Assembly (NCBI RefSeq): GCF_003885105.1
Contig: NZ_QWZQ01000003.1
Span: 1-64,000 of the forward strand
DNA from: Lactiplantibacillus garii
Lineage (GTDB): Bacteria > Bacillota > Bacilli > Lactobacillales > Lactobacillaceae
Direction: 5' to 3'
Length of the DNA stretch: 64,000 nucleotides
Shown: one piece after another, positions 55,575-64,000 of the stretch
How positions within the stretch are numbered: position 1 is the first letter of the stretch
Layout: the number at the start of each line of letters is the position of its first letter
Program-made: the position numbers and the translations under genes
Notes under the pieces: generated by a model
What the model was told of the DNA's origin: nothing
Seen by the model: only the letters and a program-made list of their open reading frames with translations
Databases searched by the model: none

Positions 55575-58088
55575 GTGGCGGGAGATCAAGTCAATTTATT
55601 TCCAAATAATCCGGACGCTGCAACGGTCACACACTTTGTTGTTGGCAAGGTCGCGGCCGTTTTTTTCAGCAGTGCCGATAGTTTTTACAAAGTTTTATTA
55701 GTTAAAGTTAGTGAACAAAATATTGATTGGCACGAAGACGAGATCGTCGTTACCGGAAACTTTGCCGATATCCAGGAAGAAACGACTTACCGCTTTACCG
55801 GTCGAACGGTCAAGCACCCCAAGTACGGGGTGCAATTTCAGGCGGATAATTACCAGAATCAAACCCCGACGTCTCGTAGCGGCTTAATTGCTTACTTATC
55901 CGGGAGTGATTTTGAAGGTTTGGGACGGCGGACGGCCGAACGAATCGTGGATACCCTGGGTGAAGACGCGATTGACAAAATTTTGGCGGACCCGGGAGTC
56001 TTGAAACCAATTGGGATGCGGGCGAGTGTTGAGCGGACCCTCCTAGACACACTGAGAGTCAATAACGGTCTGGAACAGACTATCATTGGTTTAAACGCGT
56101 ACGGATTTGGGAGTCGCCTAGCTGCAGCCATTTACGGTAAGTATCAGGGCGATACCTTAAACGTTATTCAAGAAAATCCGTACCGACTCGTGGAGGATAT
56201 TAAGGGAGTCGGGTTTAAAAAAGCGGACCAGATTGCCGCACAGTTAAAAATTGATCCCCAGGCCGATAGCCGTTTAAAAGCGGCTTTGTTAACGGAAATC
56301 AACGAGGTTTGTGCGCAGAACGGGGACACTTATACAACTGCCAAGCCGTTGCTTAACGCGACGATGCAGTTACTAGAGTCGGCCCGTCACGTCCCAATCG
56401 ACCCGCAAAAGCTGGCGGATCAGTTGGTCGCGCTGGCCCAGGAAAATAAAATCGTGGGTGACGAAAACCGAATCTATTTGAGCGATTTATACGAATCCGA
56501 GTGGAAAATTGCGGAACACTTGAAACGATTAGTGGCAGCGGATAATGACGGTAATCTGACGGATCAGGCGGTTGAACGGGCCATTAAGCACGTGGCGAAA
56601 GCGAGCAACTTAACCTACGACGACTCCCAGACCCAGGCGTTAAAGTCGGCGATTACCGCGCACGTCTTCTTACTAACTGGTGGTCCCGGGACCGGGAAAA
56701 CGACCATTATTCGGGGGTTAGTTGCCCTGTTTGCCGAATTACACGACGTTTCGTTGGACGTTAATCAGTACAAGGATAAGTCGTTTCCAATTCTGTTGGC
56801 CGCACCGACCGGCCGGGCTGCCAAGCGGATGGCGGAAACGACCGGGTTACCGGCCAGCACGATTCACCGGCTATTAGGTTTGACGGGGCGTGAAGACGGT
56901 CCCGAGGAACCCACCAAAGACCTGGACGGGGGCTTACTGATCATTGACGAAATGTCGATGGTTGATACGAGCCTGTTTCAAACCTTATTACAGGCCGTTC
57001 CGAGTCATATGCAAGTTATCCTGGTGGGCGATAAAGATCAGCTGCCTTCGGTGGGGGCCGGTCAGGTTTTTCATGACTTGTTGCAAAGCCCCGATTTACC
57101 ACAAATTGAATTAACGACCATTTATCGCCAGGACGACGATTCTAGTATTATTCCACTGGCCCACGCCATTAAAAACGGGCAGTTGCCCGCTGATTTTACG
57201 GTGAATCAAAAGGACCGTTCGTTTATTAGTTGTAACGCGTTTCAGGTTAATCACATCGTGGAACAAGTGGTGGCTCGCGCGCAGGCGAAGGGGTTCACGG
57301 CGGAACAAGTTCAGGTCTTGGCACCGATGTACCGGGGGGCGGCGGGTATTGATCAACTGAATACTACCGTTCAAAAAATCTTTAACCCGCTAAAATCCGC
57401 CCGCCAAAAACATTTGGAATATAACGGGCAGGATTTCCGAGTCGGTGACAAGGTGCTGCACCTCGTCAATTCACCCGAAGACAACGTTTTTAACGGGGAC
57501 ATTGGAAAAATTGTTGGTATTGATCTCGCCAACGACCCGCACAATAAATCGAAAAAAGATCAGATCACCATTGCGTTTGACCAAAACGAGGTGACTTACC
57601 AACGGGCCGACTGGAACCGACTGACCTTGGCCTACAGTATGTCGATCCATAAATCCCAAGGTAGTCAGTTCAAGATGGTTATTTTACCGTTAGTCCCTCA
57701 GTTTTCCCGGATGTTACAGCGGAATCTTTTGTATACGGCGGTGACCCGTGCCGAGCAGATGTTGATTTTACTCGGCGATCAGCAAGCGTTTGAACGGAGT
57801 GTGACGAACGAATCCGTTAACCGCCAGACGACCCTCACCAAACGGCTGCAGCAGGTCTTTAACGGCCAGCACACGGCGGCACCCACAACGGCGTCAACAA
57901 CGGAAACTTCTACGAGTACGCCGGCTGAAAAAACGTCCCGGACAACTACGCCGAGTGCTGACACTCCGGTTGAATCAGCCATCACGGAGCCGCACCAGTT
58001 GACCCCGGCGTTAGTCGCAGCCGGTCAAATTGATCCGATGATTGGGATGAACGGCATTACGCCGGCCGATTTCATGCCGCAAGCCTAG
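55575..58088 (+). CDS. recD2: ATP-dependent DNA helicase RecD2
   Basis: SF1B 5'-3' helicase found without RecBC partners and involved in replication fork and repair processes. A N-terminal OB/helix-hairpin-helix part (about residues 1-330) is followed by Walker A GGPGTGKT (369-376), the Walker B LLIIDEMSMVD (about 455-465), VLVGDKDQLPSVGAG and the C-terminal YSMSIHKSQGSQF and LLYTAVTRAEQM motifs. 837 residues including a Thr/Ser-rich tail. GTG start with AAGGAGGG. No obvious terminator follows. Confidence 0.95.
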   Translation: MAGDQVNLFPNNPDAATVTHFVVGKVAAVFFSSADSFYKVLLVKVSEQNIDWHEDEIVVTGNFADIQEETTYRFTGRTVKHPKYGVQFQADNYQNQTPTSRSGLIAYLSGSDFEGLGRRTAERIVDTLGEDAIDKILADPGVLKPIGMRASVERTLLDTLRVNNGLEQTIIGLNAYGFGSRLAAAIYGKYQGDTLNVIQENPYRLVEDIKGVGFKKADQIAAQLKIDPQADSRLKAALLTEINEVCAQNGDTYTTAKPLLNATMQLLESARHVPIDPQKLADQLVALAQENKIVGDENRIYLSDLYESEWKIAEHLKRLVAADNDGNLTDQAVERAIKHVAKASNLTYDDSQTQALKSAITAHVFLLTGGPGTGKTTIIRGLVALFAELHDVSLDVNQYKDKSFPILLAAPTGRAAKRMAETTGLPASTIHRLLGLTGREDGPEEPTKDLDGGLLIIDEMSMVDTSLFQTLLQAVPSHMQVILVGDKDQLPSVGAGQVFHDLLQSPDLPQIELTTIYRQDDDSSIIPLAHAIKNGQLPADFTVNQKDRSFISCNAFQVNHIVEQVVARAQAKGFTAEQVQVLAPMYRGAAGIDQLNTTVQKIFNPLKSARQKHLEYNGQDFRVGDKVLHLVNSPEDNVFNGDIGKIVGIDLANDPHNKSKKDQITIAFDQNEVTYQRADWNRLTLAYSMSIHKSQGSQFKMVILPLVPQFSRMLQRNLLYTAVTRAEQMLILLGDQQAFERSVTNESVNRQTTLTKRLQQVFNGQHTAAPTTASTTETSTSTPAEKTSRTTTPSADTPVESAITEPHQLTPALVAAGQIDPMIGMNGITPADFMPQA

Positions 58089-58177
58089 GGCACATAATAC
58101 TTGTAATCACCAATTATTAATCGTGAACTTAATTATCATAAAAAAACGGTGGCGAACAGCTATTTAAACGGAGATAC

Positions 58178-58186
58178 TGTTATAAT
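58178..58186 (+). promoter_or_regulatory. Extended -10 promoter of prs
   Basis: TGTTATAAT is a perfect extended -10, 39 nt before the prs ATG; no -35 at standard distance. Confidence 0.6.
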
Positions 58187-58224
58187 CAAGTTATATGACA
58201 TGAAAATATTTTATGGAGGTCGTT

Positions 58225-59190
58225 ATGTCAACAGATGAATCGTATGCCAAGCTGAAATTGTTTGCGTTAAATTCTAACCTGCCGTTAGCAAAGAAGATTT
58301 CTGAGCGGGTCGGTATTCCGCTGGGAAAGAGTTCCGTTAAGCGTTTTAGTGACGGGGAAATTCAAATTAATATTGAAGAGAGTATTCGTGGTGCCGAAGT
58401 TTTTGTCATTCAATCCATTTCGGAGCCGGTTAACGATACGATCCTAGAATTATTGATCATGATCGATGCTTTGCGCCGGGCCAGTGCGAGTGAAATTAAC
58501 GTGGTCATTCCGTACTATGGTTATTCACGGCAAGATCGCAAGGCCCGTTCACGGGAACCCATCACTGCAAAGTTGATTGCCACGTTACTAGAAAAGGACC
58601 GGGCGACCCGGATTCTAACGATTGACTTGCACGCTGCTCAGATTCAAGGGTTCTTCGATATTCCCGTGGATCACTTGATGGCGGCGCCAATCTTGGCCAG
58701 TTACTTCAAGGACCGGGGAATCACTGAAAACTTGGTGGTGGTTTCACCGGACCACGCGGGTGTTTCGCGGGCACGTAAAATGGCGGAGTTGCTCGGGGCC
58801 CCCATTGCAATCATTGATAACCGGCATCCGGATGACGACGACGTGGTTCCCGACAGTATTATTGGGGACGTTGCGGGGCGGGTTGCCATTGTGATCGATG
58901 ATATGATCGATACGGGGACGCGTTTCGACGTGTCGGCCAAGACTTTGCAAAAAGCCGGGGCGGCTAAGATCTACGGTTGTGCAACCCACGCCATCTTTTC
59001 ACAAGACGCAACCACTAAGTTGGAAGCTTCACCACTGGAAAAAGTGATTGTAACGGACACTATTCAGATTCCAGCAAACAAGCAATTTGATAAATTGGTT
59101 CAGTTATCCGTCGGTCCTTTGTTGGGTGATGCAATTAAATTGGTGCACGCGCAACAGCCGGTGGACGGTTTGTTTGATCCCAAAATTTAA
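58225..59190 (+). CDS. prs: Ribose-phosphate pyrophosphokinase
   Basis: Makes PRPP from ribose 5-phosphate and ATP for nucleotide, His and Trp synthesis. The ATP-flexible loop region with [16 protein letters not shown] (about residues 93-108), [18 protein letters not shown] and the PRPP-binding [12 protein letters not shown] are clear. 321 residues. I start at ATG 58225: GGAGGT lies just upstream, between it and the ATG at 58213. It has an extended -10 promoter and a terminator. Confidence 0.95.
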   Translation: MSTDESYAKLKLFALNSNLPLAKKISERVGIPLGKSSVKRFSDGEIQINIEESIRGAEVFVIQSISEPVNDTILELLIMIDALRRASASEINVVIPYYGYSRQDRKARSREPITAKLIATLLEKDRATRILTIDLHAAQIQGFFDIPVDHLMAAPILASYFKDRGITENLVVVSPDHAGVSRARKMAELLGAPIAIIDNRHPDDDDVVPDSIIGDVAGRVAIVIDDMIDTGTRFDVSAKTLQKAGAAKIYGCATHAIFSQDATTKLEASPLEKVIVTDTIQIPANKQFDKLVQLSVGPLLGDAIKLVHAQQPVDGLFDPKI

Positions 59191-59202
59191 GAAAAGCTAA
59201 AC

Positions 59203-59236
59203 GGGTACCCGGTCGTAAAACACTGGGTATTTTTTT
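59203..59236 (+). terminator. Terminator of prs
   Basis: TACCCGGT / ACTGGGTA with one G-T mismatch, loop of 8, then seven T. Confidence 0.75.
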
Positions 59237-59459
59237 ATTTATATTCCGGCGTTATTAGGTGAAACGTATGGAATCGGACGGACAACGCTTTCATACTGCT
59301 AATTAAACTTGGCTTATCGCACCGTTAGTTATTCGTTCATGCTAATAAACGTTGATGTGCCGGGAATTTGTATTGACCGGCAAATATTAATTAATTTTCG
59401 TAATAAACGCACCGTTTCACAAAAAAATAAGTAATTCTAGTTTGTATTTTCCTAAATTG

Positions 59460-59468
59460 TGCTACAAT
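59460..59468 (+). promoter_or_regulatory. Predicted extended -10 promoter of the P60 hydrolase gene
   Basis: TGCTACAAT lies about 90 nt before the ATG. The AT-rich stretch 59237-59459 has no gene that I can detect; a long leader precedes the start. Confidence 0.45.
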
Positions 59469-59556
59469 AAAATTATGATTTGTAAAAGACGTTAAGCTTT
59501 TCTTAAGATAATAACTTGATTGCCTCGATTTGAATTTCCTAAAAGGAGTGAATTTA

Positions 59557-60963
59557 ATGTCACAAGCACACACAACGGGCAAGGTCCTAGCCGGTACGGT
59601 TGGTGCCGTTGGTTTATTGCTTGCTACAGGACAAGCTGCCAATGCGGCTTCAGTCACGGTTAAAGCTAATGATACCGTCTGGAGCCTCGCTCAAGAACAC
59701 GGTGTTTCCGTCCAAAGTATTGAAAAATTAAACAAGATTCAAGCACTTGATGATAGTACCGATTTGATTTTCGTTGGACAAAAAATTCAGGTTAACGGTT
59801 CACAAAAGGCCGCTAAAAAAACAACGACGAAAAAGGCTAAATCGGTATCCGCAAAGGGTACATATGCCGTCAAAGCCGGTGATACGCTCTGGGCGCTTGC
59901 AGATCAGTACCACACTTCCGTTCACGCATTACAAACGTTAAACGGTCTATCTGGTGACGTAATCGTCGTTGGTCAGTCCCTTCAAATTCCGGGCGCTACG
60001 ACGAAGCAGGCGACCCCAACATCGGCGACTGCCCAGACCGCTACTAAGGCTGCTAGTACTAGTAGTGCTGAAAGCACCAGTGCCGCTTCGGTAAGCAGTA
60101 TGCGGGTTGCTAGCCAGGCCTCAACGACGCACGCAGCAACGACGACTAGCAGTAGTACGGAAAGTTCCGCAACCAGTGCCACGTCCAGCAGCACTAGTTC
60201 CGTAGCTAGTGCTAGTTCAACCAGTCAAGCAACTAGTTCGGTTAGCGCGACGACGTCGTCCACGACCAGTGCTAGTTCGACGGCACCGGTTAAAGCGACG
60301 GCTTACAAGGCCACGGTCACGAGTAGCAGTTCAACGAAGCCTGCGAGCCAAGCAAGTTCACAGGCGGCGTCCACGGCCAGCTCGCAGGCAGTGTCATCCG
60401 CTACTCAGAGTAGTTCAACGGCGACGTCCACGGCCAGCCAGAGTTCCAGTTCGGCTGCAGCTTCATCAACGACTAGCCAAGCGAGCCAAAGTTCCAGCTC
60501 AACCGCAACTTCATCAGCAACTAGTCAAGCTAGTCAAAGCACGAGCACCGCTGCTGCTACTAGTAGCAGCAGTACGGCCACGACGAGCAACGCTGACTTA
60601 GCTACCGGTTCCGTAACCGGATTAGCATTGAAGTTGGCCAGCGCTAACATTCCGTACGTTTGGGGTGGCGCGAGCCTTTCTGGGATGGATTGTTCCGGGT
60701 TAGTTTCGTACGTTTACCAGCACGCTGCGGGAATCTCATTACCACACAGCACGATTGCTCAGGAAGGTTACGTCACGACCCACTCAGTTGCCGACGCACA
60801 GCCGGGAGACATCTTGTTCTGGGGTTCACGGGGTGCAACTTACCATGACGCGATTTACTTAGGCAATAACCAGTTCGTAGCCGCACCAACCACTGGTCAA
60901 AATGTGAAGGTTCAGACAATTAGTTCTTACTTCATGCCTAGTTTTGCCGGTACGGTTAAATAA
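59557..60963 (+). CDS. Secreted LysM / NlpC-P60 peptidoglycan hydrolase
   Basis: A 468-residue secreted cell-wall hydrolase. The signal peptide (residues 1-30; AGTVGAVGLLLATG) ends at ANAA; LysM 1 (about 31-77; VKANDTVWSLAQEHG) and LysM 2 (about 105-150; VKAGDTLWALADQYH) follow, then an Ala/Ser/Thr-rich linker (about 155-345) and a NlpC/P60 domain with Cys379 (GMDCSGLVSYVY) and His430 (YHDAIYLG). Such enzymes cut muropeptide gamma-D-Glu-mDAP bonds. The architecture recalls L. plantarum Lp_2162, whose AST-rich region is O-glycosylated. AAAAGGAG is 8 nt before the ATG; the upstream ATG at 59530 has no site. Confidence 0.92.
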   Translation: MSQAHTTGKVLAGTVGAVGLLLATGQAANAASVTVKANDTVWSLAQEHGVSVQSIEKLNKIQALDDSTDLIFVGQKIQVNGSQKAAKKTTTKKAKSVSAKGTYAVKAGDTLWALADQYHTSVHALQTLNGLSGDVIVVGQSLQIPGATTKQATPTSATAQTATKAASTSSAESTSAASVSSMRVASQASTTHAATTTSSSTESSATSATSSSTSSVASASSTSQATSSVSATTSSTTSASSTAPVKATAYKATVTSSSSTKPASQASSQAASTASSQAVSSATQSSSTATSTASQSSSSAAASSTTSQASQSSSSTATSSATSQASQSTSTAAATSSSSTATTSNADLATGSVTGLALKLASANIPYVWGGASLSGMDCSGLVSYVYQHAAGISLPHSTIAQEGYVTTHSVADAQPGDILFWGSRGATYHDAIYLGNNQFVAAPTTGQNVKVQTISSYFMPSFAGTVK

Positions 60964-60978
60964 GATTAATTATTCAAC

Positions 60979-61017
60979 GGCCAGTTGTCCGTCTTTGCGG
61001 ACGGTCTGGCTGTTTTT
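60979..61017 (+). terminator. Terminator of the P60 hydrolase gene
   Basis: GGCCAG / CTGGC outer and CCGTC / GACGG inner stems, then TTTTT. Confidence 0.8.
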
Positions 61018-61130
61018 ATGTTTAAAAAAAGTTACTTTTTAGGATTTAAAGTTTGTTAGGATTGTGGTATATTAAGTTTGCTGTTTTTCTAACGGAAAAA
61101 CTAGGACTATTGTTTTAAGGGAGTGTTAAA

Positions 61131-61334
61131 GTGAGTAACAGATTTGAGATCCTGGAAGAATACCAAGAAGCTAATACGGAGTTGGACCGTTTAAAGGGGT
61201 TGGCAGCGCGTCAACAGGATCGCTCACGGGTCGTGACCATTTACCCGCATTTAAAGGAGCGGGTCAGTCACTTATCCCAAAAATGTGAACAGCTTGATAT
61301 GCTTCTGGAAGCAATTAACGCTTCAGAGGACTAA
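61131..61334 (+). CDS. Small coiled-coil protein, unknown function (67 aa)
   Basis: I do not recognise this gene. The 67-residue product is fully soluble and highly charged, and a two-part amphipathic helix is likely (FEILEEYQEANTELDRLKGLA, residues 5-25, and HLKERVSHLSQKCEQLDMLLEAI, about 40-63), suggesting a helical hairpin or coiled coil. GTG start with AAGGGAG 8 nt upstream; a strong terminator follows (61390-61435), so it is an independent transcription unit. A similar 65-70 residue protein may be conserved in lactobacilli, but I cannot confirm that. Confidence 0.72.
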   Translation: MSNRFEILEEYQEANTELDRLKGLAARQQDRSRVVTIYPHLKERVSHLSQKCEQLDMLLEAINASED

Positions 61335-61389
61335 TACAAAGCAAATTAACTTTAGGCCCACGTTGTTTAAGCACCGTGGTCAGAAAGGT

Positions 61390-61435
61390 AAAGCGCGTAA
61401 ATGACTCAATTTGTTTTGAGTTATTTACGCGCTTT
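61390..61435. terminator. Terminator of the 67-aa protein gene
   Basis: AAAGCGCGTAAAT / ATTTACGCGCTTT with inner ACTCAA / TTTGAGT pairing; related to the terminator at 39284-39327. The region up to dagK (61436-61596) holds no gene; it contains an isolated 12-bp palindrome GGAGTTAACTCC (61541-61552). Confidence 0.85.
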
Positions 61436-61596
61436 ATTGTTTTTGTTCTTTTTTACGTTGACGGGTTGAGTACCGTCCTCGCGTTACGCTGCGAGCGCAA
61501 TTACCAGTTTAATATTACGGTAACTGACGACTAGGCTTTGGGAGTTAACTCCTAACCGGTTATCCCGAGGGTCACACGCCCAGAGACTCGTAAGTA

Positions 61597-62556
61597 TTAG
61601 TGGTGATCATGGATGCTTGTGTCAATCCAAAACGGGTAGGGCTTAGTCGTCAGATACAGGTCGTAGTTGCGGTTCCCGATGATCTGGCCGTCCATTTGCC
61701 CAATTTCGACCGATTTAACTAATAGGTGCAGGTTTTTACTGCGGTAGTGGTGGACAAACCGTGAGTTGAGGTGACGTCCGCCCATCAGAAGTAGGGCAAA
61801 CAGCCACAGTACGGTCCACCAGTGTGGTTCTTGGACGACAATCAGTTCTAATTGGTTGTCGTGCAGGCTCGCACCCGGCAAAATTTTGACACCCCCGCCA
61901 AAGTAGGGGTGGTTAGAAGTCGTACATAAAAACGCGTGCCGGTAATAGTCGCGTTTGCGGCCCACGTGAACGGTCAGGGAAAAGCCTTCCTGTTGGGAAT
62001 ACGCTTTTAACGCGTTACTCAGATAGGCCCACTGTCCCAAACGGCCCTTCTGTTTGCTGCGGTTCGTATCGTCAACGATCTGGGCATCAAAACCTAAGCC
62101 GACGTTGTTGACAAAGTAGCGGTGTTCGTTTTTTAACGTTTCGTGGTAGTAACCGACGTTCAGTTCGCGGGCGCGCATATTATTTAAAACTTGGGCGAGG
62201 GCGATCTCCGGATCAGTTGCCATCCCGAGTGCCCGGGCGAAGTCATTTCCCGACCCACCGGGAATGTAACCCAGGGGGATCGGATCGGTGCGGGGAACTT
62301 GCATCAAGCCGTTTAAGGCCTCGTTAAGTGTGCCATCACCACCGATAACTAAGAGCACCGGTGTGACTTCGGGGCGGTAGCGGGCCGTTTCCGCAAACCT
62401 GGCAGCCAGTTTAGTCGTGTGACCGGCGTATTCGGAAACGTGGTAGTCAAACTTAATTTGACGTTGTTCAAGCAGCGGCCTGACCGTTTCCCAAACCGTT
62501 TTACCACGGCCGGAGCCGGCTAATTCGTTAATGATAATGTCGTATTCAGCAATCAA
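61597..62556 (-). CDS. dagK: Diacylglycerol/lipid kinase family protein (YegS/DagK)
   Basis: Kinase of the DAGK catalytic domain family, likely phosphorylating diacylglycerol left over from lipoteichoic acid synthesis. The nucleotide motif VIGGDGTLNEALNGL (about residues 70-84) and PGGSGNDFARALG (about 99-111) are intact; the second domain is beta-rich (to residue 319). The start is TTG (62556), with GAGGTG about 6 nt upstream. It is downstream of ribonuclease J on the same strand, but behind a terminator. Exact lipid substrate is inferred. Confidence 0.87.
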   Translation of the reverse strand: MIAEYDIIINELAGSGRGKTVWETVRPLLEQRQIKFDYHVSEYAGHTTKLAARFAETARYRPEVTPVLLVIGGDGTLNEALNGLMQVPRTDPIPLGYIPGGSGNDFARALGMATDPEIALAQVLNNMRARELNVGYYHETLKNEHRYFVNNVGLGFDAQIVDDTNRSKQKGRLGQWAYLSNALKAYSQQEGFSLTVHVGRKRDYYRHAFLCTTSNHPYFGGGVKILPGASLHDNQLELIVVQEPHWWTVLWLFALLLMGGRHLNSRFVHHYRSKNLHLLVKSVEIGQMDGQIIGNRNYDLYLTTKPYPFWIDTSIHDHH

Positions 62557-62604
62557 ATTTACACCTCACAAAGATCGGGGTGGTCGTGACCAACCCCTTA
62601 CACC

Positions 62605-62636
62605 ACAAAAAGCCGGAACGGGATCGTTCCGGCAAG
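62605..62636 (-). terminator. Terminator of ribonuclease J gene
   Basis: On the minus strand GCCGGAAC / GTTCCGGC with a 6-nt loop, then TTTTTG. Confidence 0.9.
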
Positions 62637-62639
62637 TGG

Positions 62640-64000
62640 TTAATTCATGATGAGCATCGGTAAAATCATTGGGTGCCGTTCAGTCTTATCAAATAAGAAA
62701 CTTTGAAGGTCATCAATGATGGCGTTGCGGATAGTGGCCTCACTAGCTTTATCCGACTTCATCTTACGACGGATCGTGCGGAAGACGTGTCGGCGAGCTT
62801 CGTTGATGAGGTCACCAGATTCACGCATGTAGACAAAACCGCGGGAGAGAATGTCTGGACCGGCCTGAATTTCTTTCTTCTTCAAGTTGATCGTCGCAAC
62901 GACTACGACTAACCCTTCTTCAGAAAGAATTTGGCGATCGCGGAGAACCACGTTACCAATGTCGCCAATTCCGGAGCCGTCAACGTAAACGTCACCAGCG
63001 CCGAAGTGACCCGCCACCCGGGCAGAGTCCTTGGTGAAGGCGAGGACGTCACCATTTTCCAGAATAAAGCTGTGGTCAAGTGGAACCCCACACTGTTCGG
63101 CTAGTTCGGTATGAATCTTAAGCATCCGGTATTCACCGTGAATCGGCATGAAGAATTTCGGCTTCATCAACCGTAACATTAACTTTTGTTCTTCTTGGCC
63201 ACCGTGACCGGAAGTGTGAATGTTATTCACCTTGCCATGGATCACGTGGGCACCGGCTTCTTCAAGTTCGTTGATAACGTGGTTGACACTGAGTGTGTTT
63301 CCCGGAATCGGTGAACTTGAGAAAATGACGGTGTCGCCCGGCTCAATTGAGATCTGGCGGTGGGTTCCGTTGGCAATCCGCGAAAGGGCTGCCATGGGTT
63401 CACCTTGCGACCCGGTACATAAAATCATCACCTTGTTGGCGGGTAACGACTTAATGTCATTAGCGTCAACGATGGCTTCATCTGGGATGTCTAAATATCC
63501 GAGTTCGCGACCGTTGACGATGGCGGCTTCCATACTCCGACCAAAGACGGCAATTTTGCGATGGTGTTCCAAGGCAACCTGTGCCGCTTCTTGAATTCGG
63601 GAAATGTTGGAGGCAAAGGTCGCAAAGATGATTCGACCCGCCACCCCTTCAAAAATATGCCGAATGGAGTGGGCAACCCAGCGTTCCGATTTAGTCCAAA
63701 TGGGCCGTTCGGCGTTGGTGCTGTCAGATAGCAACGCCAGCACACCGTGTTCGCCAAGGTGCGCCATTTTTTGGAGATTCGGCGGCTGGTTAGTAATTGG
63801 TGTTAGGTCGAACTTATAATCCCCGGTTTCCACAATGGTACCCGGTGGTGTTTGAACGGCGATTCCGAGTGTGTCCGGAATCGAGTGGGTGGTTCTAAAG
63901 AACGAGACCCGGGTTTTACGGAATTTTAAGACGGTGTCTTCATTAATTTCGTGTAACTCGGTGGTCTTTAACAACCCGTGTTCCTCGAGCTTACCCTTAA
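62640..64000 (-). CDS. Ribonuclease J (5' end outside window)
   Basis: RNase J family nuclease with metallo-beta-lactamase and beta-CASP domains that processes and degrades mRNA. The frame is open to the window edge, so about 100 N-terminal residues, including HxHxDH, are missing. Visible are SDSTNAERP, the beta-CASP FATFASNISRIQ and CTGSQGEPMAALSRIA, SSSPIPGNT, HTSGHGGQEEQ, FFMPIHGEYRM and the C-terminal domain to the stop at 62640. The residues SGHGGQ and HGEYR look like the active form. Whether this is the J1 or J2 paralogue cannot be decided from the fragment, so no symbol is given. Confidence 0.92.
   Translation of the reverse strand, partial: KGKLEEHGLLKTTELHEINEDTVLKFRKTRVSFFRTTHSIPDTLGIAVQTPPGTIVETGDYKFDLTPITNQPPNLQKMAHLGEHGVLALLSDSTNAERPIWTKSERWVAHSIRHIFEGVAGRIIFATFASNISRIQEAAQVALEHHRKIAVFGRSMEAAIVNGRELGYLDIPDEAIVDANDIKSLPANKVMILCTGSQGEPMAALSRIANGTHRQISIEPGDTVIFSSSPIPGNTLSVNHVINELEEAGAHVIHGKVNNIHTSGHGGQEEQKLMLRLMKPKFFMPIHGEYRMLKIHTELAEQCGVPLDHSFILENGDVLAFTKDSARVAGHFGAGDVYVDGSGIGDIGNVVLRDRQILSEEGLVVVVATINLKKKEIQAGPDILSRGFVYMRESGDLINEARRHVFRTIRRKMKSDKASEATIRNAIIDDLQSFLFDKTERHPMILPMLIMN

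Noticed and set aside
59469-59556. WalR (YycF) box upstream of the P60 hydrolase gene
   Set aside because: TGTAAA is present at about 59481, but the second half-site at the expected 5-nt spacing does not match.
61541-61552. 12-bp palindrome GGAGTTAACTCC downstream of dagK
   Set aside because: Short and isolated, with no promoter nearby; could occur by chance or be part of a weak terminator.

Overview
The window looks like the chromosome of a lactic acid bacterium of the family Lactobacillaceae, most likely a relative of Lactiplantibacillus plantarum. The evidence is the gene order spx-mecA-coiA-pepF-yjbH-relQ-nadK-rluD, a complete Firmicutes dcw cluster from mraZ to divIVA-ileS, surface proteins ending in LPQTxE sortase motifs (the form favoured by L. 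plantarum), an AST-rich NlpC/P60 hydrolase, and dapF, which suggests meso-diaminopimelate in the wall. Shine-Dalgarno sites are strong and many promoters carry an extended -10 (TGnTAnnnT). No tRNA, rRNA, CRISPR array, insertion sequence or prophage gene was seen. The species is an inference.

Layout. 1-7.7 kb (+ strand, yjbH reversed): stress and proteolysis block with Spx, the ClpC adaptor MecA, CoiA, PepF, the Spx/ClpXP adaptor YjbH, the alarmone synthetase RelQ, NAD kinase and a pseudouridine synthase. 7.8-22.4 kb: mixed housekeeping genes: cutC, a lactonase, a GutA-like EIIA with an AI-2E-family exporter, a zinc-free S14 paralogue, rlmA, NADH oxidase, an EAL-domain protein, brnQ, a NAD(P)-binding protein, trmL, ftsK, a DUF4044 microprotein, corA and a DUF3397 protein. 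22.5-36.1 kb: the dcw division and wall cluster. 36.1-39.2 kb: a T-box leader and ileS. 39.4-47.2 kb: dapF, NUDIX hydrolase, mtnN, a cysteine desulfurase with mnmA (tRNA thiolation) and ktrBA. 47.5-54.0 kb: two tandem paralogous LPQTxE surface proteins with MucBP-type repeats. 54.1-64 kb: histidine phosphatase, TPR protein, recD2, prs, a LysM-NlpC/P60 hydrolase, a 67-residue coiled-coil protein, a diacylglycerol-kinase-like lipid kinase and a 5'-truncated ribonuclease J.

The dcw genes build septal peptidoglycan (RsmH, FtsL, PBP2B, MraY, MurD, MurG, DivIB) and the Z-ring (FtsA, FtsZ, SepF, YlmH, DivIVA); FtsK, DapF and the P60 hydrolase act on the same envelope and division process. Spx, MecA and YjbH form a proteolysis-controlled redox response.

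The most notable non-textbook signals are an intergenic repeat family that starts at a terminator hairpin (12758-12932 and 47225-47335) and whose loop segment is inverted between the two copies; a near-consensus Zur box between rpsN2 and rlmA; a perfect palindrome covering the nox -10; an EIIA(Gut)-like protein without its phosphorylatable histidine; and duplicated surface genes that kept similar promoters. I saw no clear candidate for a wholly new multi-gene system: most of the window is conserved core genome.
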